Shown piece after piece: positions 45,620 through 54,452 of a DNA stretch of 64,000 bases. The translations under genes were made by a program, and so were the position numbers. Every line of letters begins with the position of its first letter. Positions within the stretch are counted from its first letter, which is position 1. The DNA is from Paenibacillus agri (GTDB lineage: Bacteria; Bacillota; Bacilli; Paenibacillales; Paenibacillaceae): contig NZ_JABWCS010000204.1 in NCBI RefSeq assembly GCF_013359945.1, forward strand, positions 90,804 to 154,803. Direction: 5' to 3'. Below the pieces are notes generated by a model that did no database searches, had not been told where the DNA came from, and worked only from the letters and a program-made list of their open reading frames with translations.

Positions 45620-45700
45620 GGGCACTACTCTTTTCCAAACTCACTCTTTTTTTCTGTCACACCCCAGTCATACCAAGGGTTTTCGGGATTTCGTCCCGAT

Positions 45701-45735
45701 AAAAAAGGAAGGCCGGGTACCTGCCCGAGCCTTCC
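45701..45735 (-). terminator. Terminator after the AraC-type gene
   Basis: GGAAGGC-C-GGG pairs with CCC-G-A-GCCTTCC, and the minus strand continues with T6. This separates the regulators' message from the importer operon. Confidence 0.88.
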
Positions 45736-45758
45736 TCAAAGTGTGCCGCTGAAGTGGT

Positions 45759-48047
45759 TCAGGCAAGAATCGCACCCTCTCCACCCTCATCCTCTTTCTG
45801 TTGTCTGCTATTCCTCCGGTATTCGGCTGGTGTTACACCATTGTGCTTCTTAAAGGCTTTATAGAAATACGGATTATTGGTAAAACCAGCTGACTCGGCG
45901 ATATCGCCGATACAATCATCGCTATGTGTCAGCAGTTCGCGAATTTTGTTCATCCGCACTTCCTGGATGTAGCTGAGAATGGTCTGGAAGGTATGCTGCT
46001 TAAATACACGACCGATATACGTGGCTGACATGCCCATTTCATCCGCCAACATCTCTAGCGACAGATTCTGATCCGCATAACGCTCGTCAATCATCCGTTT
46101 GATGCGCCCCGGCAGATCATCCTGCCGATTCTTCCGCTTCTCATCCATATGCTTCTCCAGCAAATCGAACAGAGACATATAGCGCTCCATTAGCTCTGCC
46201 ATTGTGTCTACTCGCGTGTGATTATAGAGATCCAGCGATGGAACCGCAAGCTCCTCCGAGGCAGCAGAATGCTGCCGGATTGTGCGGATCGCATTCTGCA
46301 GCGCATAGGTCAGATGGGAGATCGCCAGCTGATATGAGATGTAGGAATAGTTGGCGGTGTCGCCGATAATATCAGTAAACAGCCGCTTAGTTTCTGAAAT
46401 TCGGCCCAGCATTAATTCGTCGATCAGCTGCTTCTCCTTGTGAATCGGATATTCATAGCTCCGGGTCTTGTTCATCTCGACCGTCTCTGCATCAATATAA
46501 CTCCCCGCACCACTGAAGACCCGGCTAAAGGAAGCTTCGACAGCCTGCTCAAACAAGGTATGCAAGGACTGAACGCCCTTTCCGTTAAGGCTTGAAGATA
46601 TCGTGATGGACAGCTTCAAATACTGGGTCACGGCCTCTTGGATAAGCCCCGCATAACGACTATAAGTCTCCTTATCATCGACCTCCGCATCCGCCGGCTG
46701 GATGATGATCACGGCACGATTATCTCCAAGGTCAGCAGTTGCTGCCGAAAGTCCGGCACTAATCAGCAGTTCATGCGCAATATTAAGGATGCCATAGCGT
46801 AGCAGCTTGCGGTCCTCCGGCTGGTACTGATCCACCAAAGCCCGGTAGTCATCTATCGTAATCAAAAATACGCGCAGAGAACGGTCCGGATCCAGCCCGA
46901 TTCCGTAGCGCAGGAACATCTCTTTGACCCTTAAAGGGTCACTGCGGGTACACCCGCTAAGCAAACCTCTCATATATTCAGAACGCACGGCTTGCTGGCT
47001 CTCCCGCTGTTCCGATTCGAGGTTCACAAGACGGGACAGCTTCTTGTTGATTCCTGCGAACAGGCGCTTTGACACCACAAAGGAAAGCGCAAGCCCGGCG
47101 AGCAGAATAAGACCTGCTGTATAAAAGGTCTTGGTGCGCATGTTGTCGATCCGTTCGCTGATCAGCGTATAGGGAACAATGCGGATATACCGCCAGCCCA
47201 GGTTATCGGGCTCGCTATAAGTCACTAGCGATTTGATACCGCCGACTTTCATCGGAAAATAACCCGATGGCTCGCCACTGTTCAGGATGCGGTCAATATA
47301 AGGTGTGCCTTTCATATCAGTCAGCATTGGTGTAGTCCAGCTGTTGGAGACTAGCAGACCGTCCTTGTCGATGAGAAATGTGTTCGCGGCATCATTGGTC
47401 AATGAACCGTCGATGTGTTTGTGCAGTTGGGTTTCCTTAATATTGACGACTACAGCATTGCGGGGAGTCTGCTTGGCGAGCGTGTCATACAGTAAAAAAG
47501 TGTACGTGTCGCGCTCCTTCTCGGCGATATTCCCGGCTAGCCCTTCAATCCGCAGCTTACGGGGAATCGGCGACATCGTGTTGTAGTCCCCAATATGCTT
47601 CAGCATTTCCTTCATATCCTGGTCATAAAATTCTTCCTCACTGAAGACCGAAGGGACACTCATGTCTGAGCTAACATAGAAGGTGTGCGCCACCGCATTA
47701 TAAATATAAATGGAATCAATAAACGGCGAGGTTTCCCTGTAGTTGTTCATCTGCTTGACCGCATCGGAGATTTCCATGGCGCTCACATTGGGGAAATTCA
47801 GCAGGTCAGCGATGTTCTGATCGTTGTGTATTTGCTTCGCAAAGGTCGAAGCAGTCAAGGTCATCACGGAGACCTCTTGTGTTGTCTGGTCCAGGCTGTC
47901 CATCGTCTGCTCATAGGATTGATTCAATGCGATCCGTTCAAAATTCAAATACAGAATTCCCGACAGGATTGAAATTGTCAGAAAGATCGTCACCGTCATC
48001 ACGGAAAAAAACTTCCCGTAATACTTGGTGTCTTTCCCGCGCAGCAT
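45759..48047 (-). CDS. Membrane-bound AraC-family regulator (YesS/YtdP-like)
   Basis: 762 residues. One membrane helix near the N-terminus (about 15-38), an extracellular sensor domain (about 40-290), a second helix (about 292-312), a cytoplasmic linker, and a C-terminal AraC DNA-binding domain (about 660-757: LSLEMLADEMGMSATYIGRVFKQ, in part, and AESAGFTNNPYFYKAFKKHNGVTPAEYR, in part). Such proteins sense an external ligand or a binding protein and activate sugar importers. It starts 12 bp after the lacI stop, so they share a message. ATG at 48047 with GGTGGTG upstream. Confidence 0.9.
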   Translation of the reverse strand: MLRGKDTKYYGKFFSVMTVTIFLTISILSGILYLNFERIALNQSYEQTMDSLDQTTQEVSVMTLTASTFAKQIHNDQNIADLLNFPNVSAMEISDAVKQMNNYRETSPFIDSIYIYNAVAHTFYVSSDMSVPSVFSEEEFYDQDMKEMLKHIGDYNTMSPIPRKLRIEGLAGNIAEKERDTYTFLLYDTLAKQTPRNAVVVNIKETQLHKHIDGSLTNDAANTFLIDKDGLLVSNSWTTPMLTDMKGTPYIDRILNSGEPSGYFPMKVGGIKSLVTYSEPDNLGWRYIRIVPYTLISERIDNMRTKTFYTAGLILLAGLALSFVVSKRLFAGINKKLSRLVNLESEQRESQQAVRSEYMRGLLSGCTRSDPLRVKEMFLRYGIGLDPDRSLRVFLITIDDYRALVDQYQPEDRKLLRYGILNIAHELLISAGLSAATADLGDNRAVIIIQPADAEVDDKETYSRYAGLIQEAVTQYLKLSITISSSLNGKGVQSLHTLFEQAVEASFSRVFSGAGSYIDAETVEMNKTRSYEYPIHKEKQLIDELMLGRISETKRLFTDIIGDTANYSYISYQLAISHLTYALQNAIRTIRQHSAASEELAVPSLDLYNHTRVDTMAELMERYMSLFDLLEKHMDEKRKNRQDDLPGRIKRMIDERYADQNLSLEMLADEMGMSATYIGRVFKQHTFQTILSYIQEVRMNKIRELLTHSDDCIGDIAESAGFTNNPYFYKAFKKHNGVTPAEYRRNSRQQKEDEGGEGAILA

Positions 48048-48059
48048 TTTAAGCACCAC

Positions 48060-49070
48060 CTAGCCCCCTTTTCCCGAAGATCCTTTGATCACCAGTGTCG
48101 AACGAATCTGCATAAGCTGTGGCCCGGTTCCTTCATCGCCCTTGATCTGCCCGATCAGCTTCTCTGTAAGCGCAGCCCCCATCTCATATAAGGGCTGCTC
48201 TACAGAGCTCAGCTTCGGCTCCACATAATTAGTAATCCGAATATTGTCTACCCCGACAACAGCCATGCGTTCGGGAATGGAAATTCCAAGCTCGGCACAA
48301 GCTTTGTATACACCAAGCGCCATCTCGTCATTGGCTGCGAAAACAGCTGTAAACTCCCCGCTTCCCGCCCAAATCCGCTTAAACGCTTCATACCCGGCAT
48401 CCTCGGAGAAGTTCCCGTTGTCTATCAGCTCAGGCAGAAAAGGTAAGCCTGCCTCTGCAAGCCCTTCCTTATAACCCTCCAGCCGTTCAATACTGTCCGT
48501 CGCATCGGCAAACCCACAGAGAAACGCCATCCTGCGATGTCCCGCTTCCAACAGATGCTCTACAACTTCCCTGCCAATTCTCCTGTTATCAGTAAAGGAG
48601 CAAGGGATGTCGGGATGTTCAATTCGGCGGCCAATCAATCCAATCGTATACTCATCATCTGCAAAAGAGGTAATCTCCTCGTCGCTTAGCTGCGGGGTCA
48701 CCAGAATTAAGCCATCCACCGTGCGGTTCTGCAACAGAGAGAGCAGTTCTACCTCTTTCTCCTTCTCATTCTGTGAGTCACAGATCAGGATCTTGTATCC
48801 CAGGGTATTCGCCATGTTCTCGATGCCCTTTATAATTTCTGCATTATAGGAAACCCTGATATCCCTGACCACCACACCTAAAGTCATCGTCCTGCGCGAC
48901 CGAAGCTGTTTTCCCATTGCATTCGGCGTGTAGTTCAATTCCTGGATGGCTTGAAGCACCTTCTTCTGCGTCTTCTCCGTTACGAGTGAGCTTCCGTTGA
49001 GCACTCTGGATACCGTGGCGGGAGATACCTTCGCTTTTTGCGCTACATCTATGATTTTACTATCCTTCAT
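48060..49070 (-). CDS. LacI-family regulator of the sugar locus
   Basis: 336 residues. Headpiece KIIDVAQKAKVSPATVSRVLNG (in part, about 4-25), hinge near residue 55 and a sugar-binding core (LGVVVRDIRVSYNAEII; AAVFAANDEMALGVYKA; GVDNIRITNYVEPKLSSVEQP, in part). It probably represses itself and the importer/GH30 genes until the transported sugar appears. A CG-centred palindrome lies just upstream of the gene. First gene of the two-regulator unit. Confidence 0.92.
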   Translation of the reverse strand: MKDSKIIDVAQKAKVSPATVSRVLNGSSLVTEKTQKKVLQAIQELNYTPNAMGKQLRSRRTMTLGVVVRDIRVSYNAEIIKGIENMANTLGYKILICDSQNEKEKEVELLSLLQNRTVDGLILVTPQLSDEEITSFADDEYTIGLIGRRIEHPDIPCSFTDNRRIGREVVEHLLEAGHRRMAFLCGFADATDSIERLEGYKEGLAEAGLPFLPELIDNGNFSEDAGYEAFKRIWAGSGEFTAVFAANDEMALGVYKACAELGISIPERMAVVGVDNIRITNYVEPKLSSVEQPLYEMGAALTEKLIGQIKGDEGTGPQLMQIRSTLVIKGSSGKGG

Positions 49071-49114
49071 TTGATCACGCTTTCATTGGTTGTTAAATCC
49101 ATTATAGTTGCCGA

Positions 49115-49128
49115 TGAAATCGATTTCA
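49115..49128. promoter_or_regulatory. Operator-like palindrome before lacI
   Basis: TGAAATCGATTTCA, a perfect 14-bp palindrome with a central CG, the usual form for LacI-family sites. It lies 45 bp upstream of the lacI start codon and suggests autoregulation. Confidence 0.6.
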
Positions 49129-49184
49129 ATATAAAATTTGCAATGTTCTTCCATTCCTGTATCCACATATGACTGTAATAGAAG

Positions 49185-49216
49185 AAAAAAGCCGCAGATC
49201 ATTTCTGCGGCTTTTT
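49185..49216 (-). terminator. Terminator after the VWA gene
   Basis: AAAAAGCCGCAGA pairs with TCTGCGGCTTTTT around TCATT; the minus strand continues with T-rich sequence. Confidence 0.88.
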
Positions 49217-49228
49217 CATTAACTTATT

Positions 49229-51286
49229 TTATTTTTCCAACAAGGTTACCGAAGCCTTTTTGATATCATATATCTTTCCTTTACCTGCATTTACAAGCTG
49301 AGTAATTTGCGTATTTGCTAATCCGTTCATTGGAGCAATTGCATCTAAGGTAATCTTGTTAGTCTTCAGCTCATTTATAATCTGACCAAGAGAGAGGGTT
49401 GTTTTCCCCATTGAAGCGCCTTTATCATGCACAGGGGCATCTGTAATAAAAATAATCCTTTTTGCATTCTTACGTCCTGCCAGCTGCTGAGCAGCCATAT
49501 GGATGGCCTCCAGTCCAGATTCATTCTCATCCCCTCCGCCAGCCGCAACCAGCTTGCTAAGGTTCGTCTTTAAAACATTCTTATCATTAGTGAACGGGAA
49601 GAACTCCAAATCTTTATATGTGCTTCTATAATTAATATCCCGATAAGCTACGATGGAGAAATTCGAACCGGATGGAACGGAATCAGCGAACTTCTTCACC
49701 GTCTCTTTGACATAACCAATCACTTCGCCCATGCTGCCTGTCACATCCATAACGAATACAATATCCGTAGGTGTGGTAATGCCTTGAGATATTTTTTGCA
49801 AGATCGGTGATGTACTGGTAGCTTCCGACTGGGCAGGCTTCTCGCTCTCGGCGGTTGTAGGGATGGACGGTGGATTTTGAAAAACAATAACGGAGCTGGA
49901 GCTATTGCTCCACTCTACTAATCCGCCAAGCGCCTCGCTCACGAATCGAATCGGCACCATCGTGCTGCCGTTGATTAACTGCGGAGCTGCACTAAGTGTC
50001 ACGGGTACTCCATTTACATATGCAGTAGTGGAGCCGATCTTAAGAACAATCGTCTTTCCTTCTTTAGTTGCCGTGACAGTCTGCGTGGCGCTATCCCATT
50101 TCACCGTGGCACCCAGGGATTCGAATATCGCCCGAAAAGGTACCAGGACATTTCCGTTTACATTTACAGGCGCTTGCGTATAAGCTTGCATTTTCCCTTC
50201 AACGAACACCTGAATCTTCGACTCAAGATTTATCGGTACAAACTGCGGCACCGATGTCGCCAAACCGCCAGATTGATTCACGGTTTTGAGATAAATATAA
50301 TATCCGCCCGTAGTAAGACCTAGCTGCTTGTTCAGAGTATAAGTCGTAGGTTTTCCTGGAGTCACCCGAATTTGCCTAACAACTTCATTACTCGCATTTT
50401 TGACCATAAGATAAGTCGTATATGTTGGTTGAATGACCACCGTTGTCACATTAATGGTGATTTTACCGTTACCACCCAGAATAACTTGCCCCGGATAACT
50501 CTCCCCGCTAGGGATATGGAATTCTGGTTCAACCCATACGACTGGTGCCTCCGTTTCAATTGGTGATTCAACCGATGGAACGGGTGACTCCGTTCCGATT
50601 GGTGGCTCAATTCCATTTGACGGTAGCGAAGGATTGGCCTGTGCAACACCGCTTGACGTCTTGGTTCCCGCAATAGATGTGACAGGAAAATAAAAATAAA
50701 CCTTGGACTTGGCACTAGGTGCCGTACGCTTCTCCGAAAGGGTAATCCGTTGAGTTTCTAGATTGAAAGTAAATTCCGAGGTCGGCACCTTAGTACTGTC
50801 TATGTATAAGCTAACTTTCTTATTGGAATTAAGGATATAATTTGTGGTTAATTTAAAAACCTTCGTTGATCCGTCCGCTCCATCTAAAGCATTCCCAATG
50901 TAGTTTGAGCCAGAGAGCCCCTCTTCCCATTCAAAGGTCGGATGGATGCTATAGGTAAAATGAAGCTCAGCGCCCGCGTCTGGGGCTTTATCAAACGTAA
51001 AGGTATTACGATCATAATCCACAGTATACTTTTGAGGATCAATTTCTACCTGGTTGCGGTACAACCTTATCTCCGTATTATCACCCGTTAATTTATTATA
51101 CGTTGTATACGTGAACTCACGGGTTTGCCCGTCCCCATCCTTCAGAATATTGATAATTTCGTATCCTTTTCTAAATTCTGAAATAATATCGTTCGCCTTA
51201 GCCTTAGCACCACCGGCCCAAAGACTCAAACTTCCGAACAGCAGGATAATAGCCATAACCAGTTGTATAGTTTTCCTAAATTTCAC
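49229..51286 (-). CDS. Exported protein with amine-oxidase-N and VWA domains
   Basis: 685 residues. Signal peptide (about 1-30), two similar beta modules (about 35-120 and 125-205), a Pro/Glu/Ser/Thr linker (about 215-255), a copper-amine-oxidase-N module (about 355-465: GNVLVPFRAIFESLGATVKW, in part; STMVPIRFVSEALGG), and a C-terminal von Willebrand A domain (about 500-685) with MIDAS start DVTGSMG. VWA domains bind partners through a metal ion; the protein is probably displayed outside the cell. No sortase or lipid anchor seen. It is a single gene. Confidence 0.85.
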   Translation of the reverse strand: MKFRKTIQLVMAIILLFGSLSLWAGGAKAKANDIISEFRKGYEIINILKDGDGQTREFTYTTYNKLTGDNTEIRLYRNQVEIDPQKYTVDYDRNTFTFDKAPDAGAELHFTYSIHPTFEWEEGLSGSNYIGNALDGADGSTKVFKLTTNYILNSNKKVSLYIDSTKVPTSEFTFNLETQRITLSEKRTAPSAKSKVYFYFPVTSIAGTKTSSGVAQANPSLPSNGIEPPIGTESPVPSVESPIETEAPVVWVEPEFHIPSGESYPGQVILGGNGKITINVTTVVIQPTYTTYLMVKNASNEVVRQIRVTPGKPTTYTLNKQLGLTTGGYYIYLKTVNQSGGLATSVPQFVPINLESKIQVFVEGKMQAYTQAPVNVNGNVLVPFRAIFESLGATVKWDSATQTVTATKEGKTIVLKIGSTTAYVNGVPVTLSAAPQLINGSTMVPIRFVSEALGGLVEWSNSSSSVIVFQNPPSIPTTAESEKPAQSEATSTSPILQKISQGITTPTDIVFVMDVTGSMGEVIGYVKETVKKFADSVPSGSNFSIVAYRDINYRSTYKDLEFFPFTNDKNVLKTNLSKLVAAGGGDENESGLEAIHMAAQQLAGRKNAKRIIFITDAPVHDKGASMGKTTLSLGQIINELKTNKITLDAIAPMNGLANTQITQLVNAGKGKIYDIKKASVTLLEK

Positions 51287-51613
51287 CTTATCTCACTCCA
51301 TTTTCTTGATGATTAATAATCTATATCCTGAATAATATTCCATCACAGGAAATCATATATAATCCTAACTTTACCATAATAAACGTTACTTTTATAGGAA
51401 ATCATTCCTAGTTAGAAAGACTTATAGAACTGCTAAGAAAAAGAACGCCCCTCGGGAACTCCTCTACGTATCGTTTCGTCGTTAATCCTCCGGTAAGCTC
51501 GGTCCCCTCCGACCATTTAACCAACAAGTATGTAGAAACTGTGTAGTTGCCGGAGCATTTGGGGATTTTAAAAGTAACACATCTCGTCTTCACGATTGGG
51601 AGGGCATCACATC
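51287..51613. other. Intergenic region between divergent genes
   Basis: AT-rich on the left, holding the upstream region of the VWA gene, then a more GC-balanced part. GGAAATCAT occurs twice (near 51350 and 51399). I see no credible gene, terminator or known RNA; the short frames here lack ribosome sites. Confidence 0.5.
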
Positions 51614-52363
51614 TTGAATATCCATAAAATTCTTGCACATACATCTCATCGTCCTTATCCCTTGCCCAAAGGGCCGTGGATGATGAAGCAAGGCTGGAAT
51701 AAGGTCTTGTTCGCCCATTGGCCTGTGAACGAAGCTTCTGTTGCTCCGTTTATTCCTCCGGGTCTGGACTTGCAGCAATGGGAAGGGAGACCCTGGATTA
51801 GTGTCGTTCCCTTTCGGATGGACCCGCTGCTCGTCAGGGGGTTGCCTCCCCTTCCTTTTGTCCACTCATTTCTGGAGCTTAATATTCGTACCTATGTAAT
51901 TAAAGACGGCAAGCCGGGCGTCTTTTTTCTGAATATGGATGCCTCCAGTCTGCCTGCTGTTACCGGTGCTCGCGCCCTCACCTACTTGCCGTATAGATAT
52001 GCAGAGATGTCTCTTCAGTCCGAAGGACAGAGTATCCGATACATCAGCAAAAGGCAGAGCGCACATGGAGAGGCCCTATTTAACGGTGTCTACTCAGCTG
52101 TCCAATCCACGCCAGTACATGCCCTGCCCGGGACTCTCCTTCACTGGCTAACCGAACGGTACTGCCTGTATACTGCTAGTTCGAAAGGACAGCTATATGT
52201 CGGTGACATCCACCACCAACCATGGCCTCTACAGGAAGCCAAGCTCTATCTGGATTGCCATACTTCAACCCAAGCACTAGGGCTCGTACACGAACCGGAG
52301 CCTTCGCTTCTGACCTACACCGAGCGACTTGAAGTACTACTCTGGCCGCTGAGAAAAATATAA
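51614..52363 (+). CDS. YqjF-like DUF2071 protein
   Basis: 249 residues. It has the DUF2071 pattern: WNKVLFAHWPV, LQQWEGRPWISVVPFRM, FLELNIRTYV, GVFFLNMDASS, and YLPYRYAEM. The family is acetoacetate-decarboxylase-like in fold but has no established reaction. TTG at 51614 has GGGAGGG upstream; an earlier alternative start has no ribosome site. Monocistronic and convergent with a small minus-strand gene. Confidence 0.85.
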   Translation: MNIHKILAHTSHRPYPLPKGPWMMKQGWNKVLFAHWPVNEASVAPFIPPGLDLQQWEGRPWISVVPFRMDPLLVRGLPPLPFVHSFLELNIRTYVIKDGKPGVFFLNMDASSLPAVTGARALTYLPYRYAEMSLQSEGQSIRYISKRQSAHGEALFNGVYSAVQSTPVHALPGTLLHWLTERYCLYTASSKGQLYVGDIHHQPWPLQEAKLYLDCHTSTQALGLVHEPEPSLLTYTERLEVLLWPLRKI

Positions 52364-52416
52364 ATGCCGCTAACCTCTTATGCCATGAACCACTCATCCT
52401 GTTAATGATTCAGCAC

Positions 52417-52461
52417 AAAAAAGACTGCCCTTCTGTCGAATAGCGACGGAAGAGCAGCCTT
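52417..52461 (-). terminator. Terminator after the small hydrophilic gene
   Basis: AAGACTGCCCTTCTGTCG pairs with CGACGGAAG-A-GCAG-CCTT around AATAG; the minus strand continues with T6. Confidence 0.85.
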
Positions 52462-52470
52462 GGTGTCTGT

Positions 52471-52641
52471 CTAGGATTCATTTTTGGAGATATGATTGAG
52501 ACTTGGAACATAATCCTCAGCCTTATTGTTGGTCAACGTCTGAGGTTCCTCCGTGAAATGAGCGTGATTCTGCTGATTGTTCTTCTTATCTGCACGATTA
52601 TTCGCTCGATCATACTTCGGATCTGCGCTGTTCTTGGGCAT
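52471..52641 (-). CDS. Small hydrophilic protein, unknown
   Basis: 56 residues rich in Asn, Lys, Asp and His (MPKNSADPKYDRANNRADKK). No helix or membrane segment is expected. Such small polar proteins are common among sporulation-expressed genes in Bacilli, but I cannot place it in a named SASP group. GGAGGTGAATGTC before the ATG and a strong terminator after it support a real gene. Confidence 0.6.
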   Translation of the reverse strand: MPKNSADPKYDRANNRADKKNNQQNHAHFTEEPQTLTNNKAEDYVPSLNHISKNES

Positions 52642-52743
52642 GACATTCACCTCCATCCCTTCACGTTAGTATGGGGAACGGGAGAATCTTTTATCCTAAA
52701 GGAAAATGTCCTGATTTGCGCCTACAGCAATCTCACTTTCCGC

Positions 52744-53598
52744 TTATTGAGCGTCCTTCTGCGGAGCCATATTGTTGTAGATGTTGTCCGCCGTCACTTT
52801 TCCTGTGCTGACATCCTGAGAAGTATAGCCGGAGACGATATTGCCCACTTTAAATTCCTTTTGCAGCAACTCTTCGGATGGCTCTGCGGCGGTCGGGCCT
52901 TTGATGCCCAGTTTCGTCGCGTCTGTTACCGTCACCCACAGGTCACCTACCTTGAAGCTCTTGCCGTCCGCACTTACCTCAGAGATTACACCCTCAATAT
53001 TGACCGCAGCTTTGCCTGTGGTGGCCGCATTACCGCTGGTGTCTTTTTGCGGAGCCATATTGTTGTAGATGTTGTCCGCCGTTACTTTCCCTGTGCTGAC
53101 ATCCTGAGAGGTATAGCCGGAGACGATATTGCCCACTTTAAATTCTTTTTGCAGCAACTCTTCGGATGGCTCCGCTGCGGTCGGGCCTTTGATGCCCAGT
53201 TCCGTTGCATCTGTTACCGTCACCCACAGGTCACCTACCTTGAAGCTCTTGCCGTCCGCACTTACCTCAGAGATTACGCCCTCGATGTTCACTGCAGCTT
53301 TGCCTGTAACTGGGGGTTTCGTGGTGTTCACAGCCGATGGTGACTGCGTGTTGAAAAGCGTACTCTGGTTCATTGTAAAAGTACCTACCGCTAATACGGC
53401 ACATGCTGCGATCCCAATTGTCCAACCTTTTACTGTTCTCTTCTTTGCTGTTTGCATATTTACCCGCTCCTTAGGATTATTTATATTAGTGTTTTTTGAA
53501 TTATCCATCTCTGATAACAGCTTCTGATAGGTTACCTCATTGAAATCTTCACTTGTCTTCACATGAGACATCGCTGATTTATAAACTGATTTCTTCAT
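52744..53598 (-). CDS. Anti-sigma-like membrane protein with duplicated DUF5666-type domain
   Basis: 284 residues. A cytoplasmic N-terminus (about 1-55) is followed by one helix (about 58-75) and two almost identical 96-residue units, starting at residues 99 and 195, each with GKAAVNIEGVISEVSADGKS. They resemble DUF5666-type beta domains. The units differ at one clear residue (DATELG against DATKLG). It overlaps the ECF sigma gene by 20 bp, so translation is coupled and a sigma-sequestering role is likely, though no zinc anti-sigma motif is visible. Confidence 0.75.
   Translation of the reverse strand: MKKSVYKSAMSHVKTSEDFNEVTYQKLLSEMDNSKNTNINNPKERVNMQTAKKRTVKGWTIGIAACAVLAVGTFTMNQSTLFNTQSPSAVNTTKPPVTGKAAVNIEGVISEVSADGKSFKVGDLWVTVTDATELGIKGPTAAEPSEELLQKEFKVGNIVSGYTSQDVSTGKVTADNIYNNMAPQKDTSGNAATTGKAAVNIEGVISEVSADGKSFKVGDLWVTVTDATKLGIKGPTAAEPSEELLQKEFKVGNIVSGYTSQDVSTGKVTADNIYNNMAPQKDAQ
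52747..53304. repeat. Tandem 288-bp duplication in the anti-sigma-like gene
   Basis: Units at 53017-53304 and 52747-53016 (the second shortened by the stop) are nearly identical in DNA, including third codon positions. This indicates a recent duplication or ongoing gene conversion. Confidence 0.9.
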
Positions 53599-54076
53599 CT
53601 TCCAGACCTCCAATCTTTTCTTTTAAAAGAAGGCGTCCACGCGCAAGCCATGTGCCCACTGTTGCCGGCTTCGCTTGCATAATCTCGGCGATTTCCTGAA
53701 TCGAATAGCCTTCGTAATAGTGCAGATGAATGGGGATACGATATTTTTTATCCAAGGCCAGCACGGCCTGTAAAACCTCGTTTTCTTCTTTCGGGAGGTA
53801 GCTCAGATCCTCCGGGACCGGATTTCTACTTTTAAACCAGCCGGTTTTCAGCATATTCTTGCTTTTATTGATCGTTGTTCGGATAAGCCATGCCTTTTCA
53901 TGCTCGTTATTTTCAAAGGCCGGACGTTTTTGCAGGTAGGTTAGAAACACCTCTTGCGTCACCTCTTCTGCATCAGCCACATTTTTCAGGTAAGTGAACG
54001 CAATCTTAATCATGCTTTGAGAATATAAGTCCAGGGCCCGTCGTACCGATTCATTGATATCAAATGAAGTGTACAC
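53579..54076 (-). CDS. ECF RNA polymerase sigma factor
   Basis: 165 residues. Region 2 is seen in LKNVADAEEVTQEVFLTYLQ (about 30-49) and region 4 in LHYYEGYSIQEIAEIMQAKP (in part, about 120-145), followed by an RGRLLLKE helix. It redirects RNA polymerase to stress or envelope genes when released by its partner. GTG at 54076 follows AAAGGAGG by 7 bases. It overlaps the membrane partner gene by 20 bp. A terminator-bearing leader lies upstream. Confidence 0.93.
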   Translation of the reverse strand: MYTSFDINESVRRALDLYSQSMIKIAFTYLKNVADAEEVTQEVFLTYLQKRPAFENNEHEKAWLIRTTINKSKNMLKTGWFKSRNPVPEDLSYLPKEENEVLQAVLALDKKYRIPIHLHYYEGYSIQEIAEIMQAKPATVGTWLARGRLLLKEKIGGLEDEEISL

Positions 54077-54176
54077 CTCACCACCTCCTTTCACTTTAAA
54101 TACAACTGAGCCCTCCGATATTTTTCATCACGTCTAATATTTTTTTAGGATGCAACGGTTGCTGCTAAATTAATAC

Positions 54177-54300
54177 AAAAAAAGCCCCAGCCAAAAGGCA
54201 GGAAGCTCAGGTAATCGTCCTAATTCAAATTGTTTCCGCACCGGGATCGAGATCCGACAGTCGGGTAACAGTACATTTGGTGTATTTTGAATACAATCAC
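54177..54300 (-). ncRNA. Possible attenuator leader or small RNA before the sigma factor gene
   Basis: Read on the minus strand, AGCTTCCTGCC-TTTT-GGCTGGGGCT at 54184-54207 is followed by T7, a terminator with no gene before it. Upstream at 54244-54264, two hairpins share bases and exclude each other (GGATC-TC-GATCC and CCGAC-T-GTCGG). The next gene downstream, 100 bp on, is the sigma factor. This could be a transcription attenuator, riboswitch-like leader or stand-alone RNA. I do not recognise a known class. The rest of the 54.08-54.45 kb gap shows no gene. Confidence 0.45.
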
Positions 54301-54452
54301 GACATAATACATGCATAAAGTGAACTTAAGAATAACACCTTACTGATTGATGAAGTCCTGATATTTAGAAGGCATTCTCCAGTCAGCTTGCCTAATTATT
54401 AAGTTCAGCTTATATAGTTACACAAATTTAACTACTGTGGGTGGGAGAAAAG

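Noticed and set aside
49071..49084. CcpA cre-like sequence TGATCACGCTTTCA before lacI
   Set aside because: It departs from the cre consensus at two invariant A positions; the nearby TGAAATCGATTTCA is a better operator candidate.
51408..51644. 78-codon minus-strand frame between the VWA and YqjF-like genes
   Set aside because: No ribosome site; overlaps the start of the YqjF-like gene on the other strand; no recognisable pattern.
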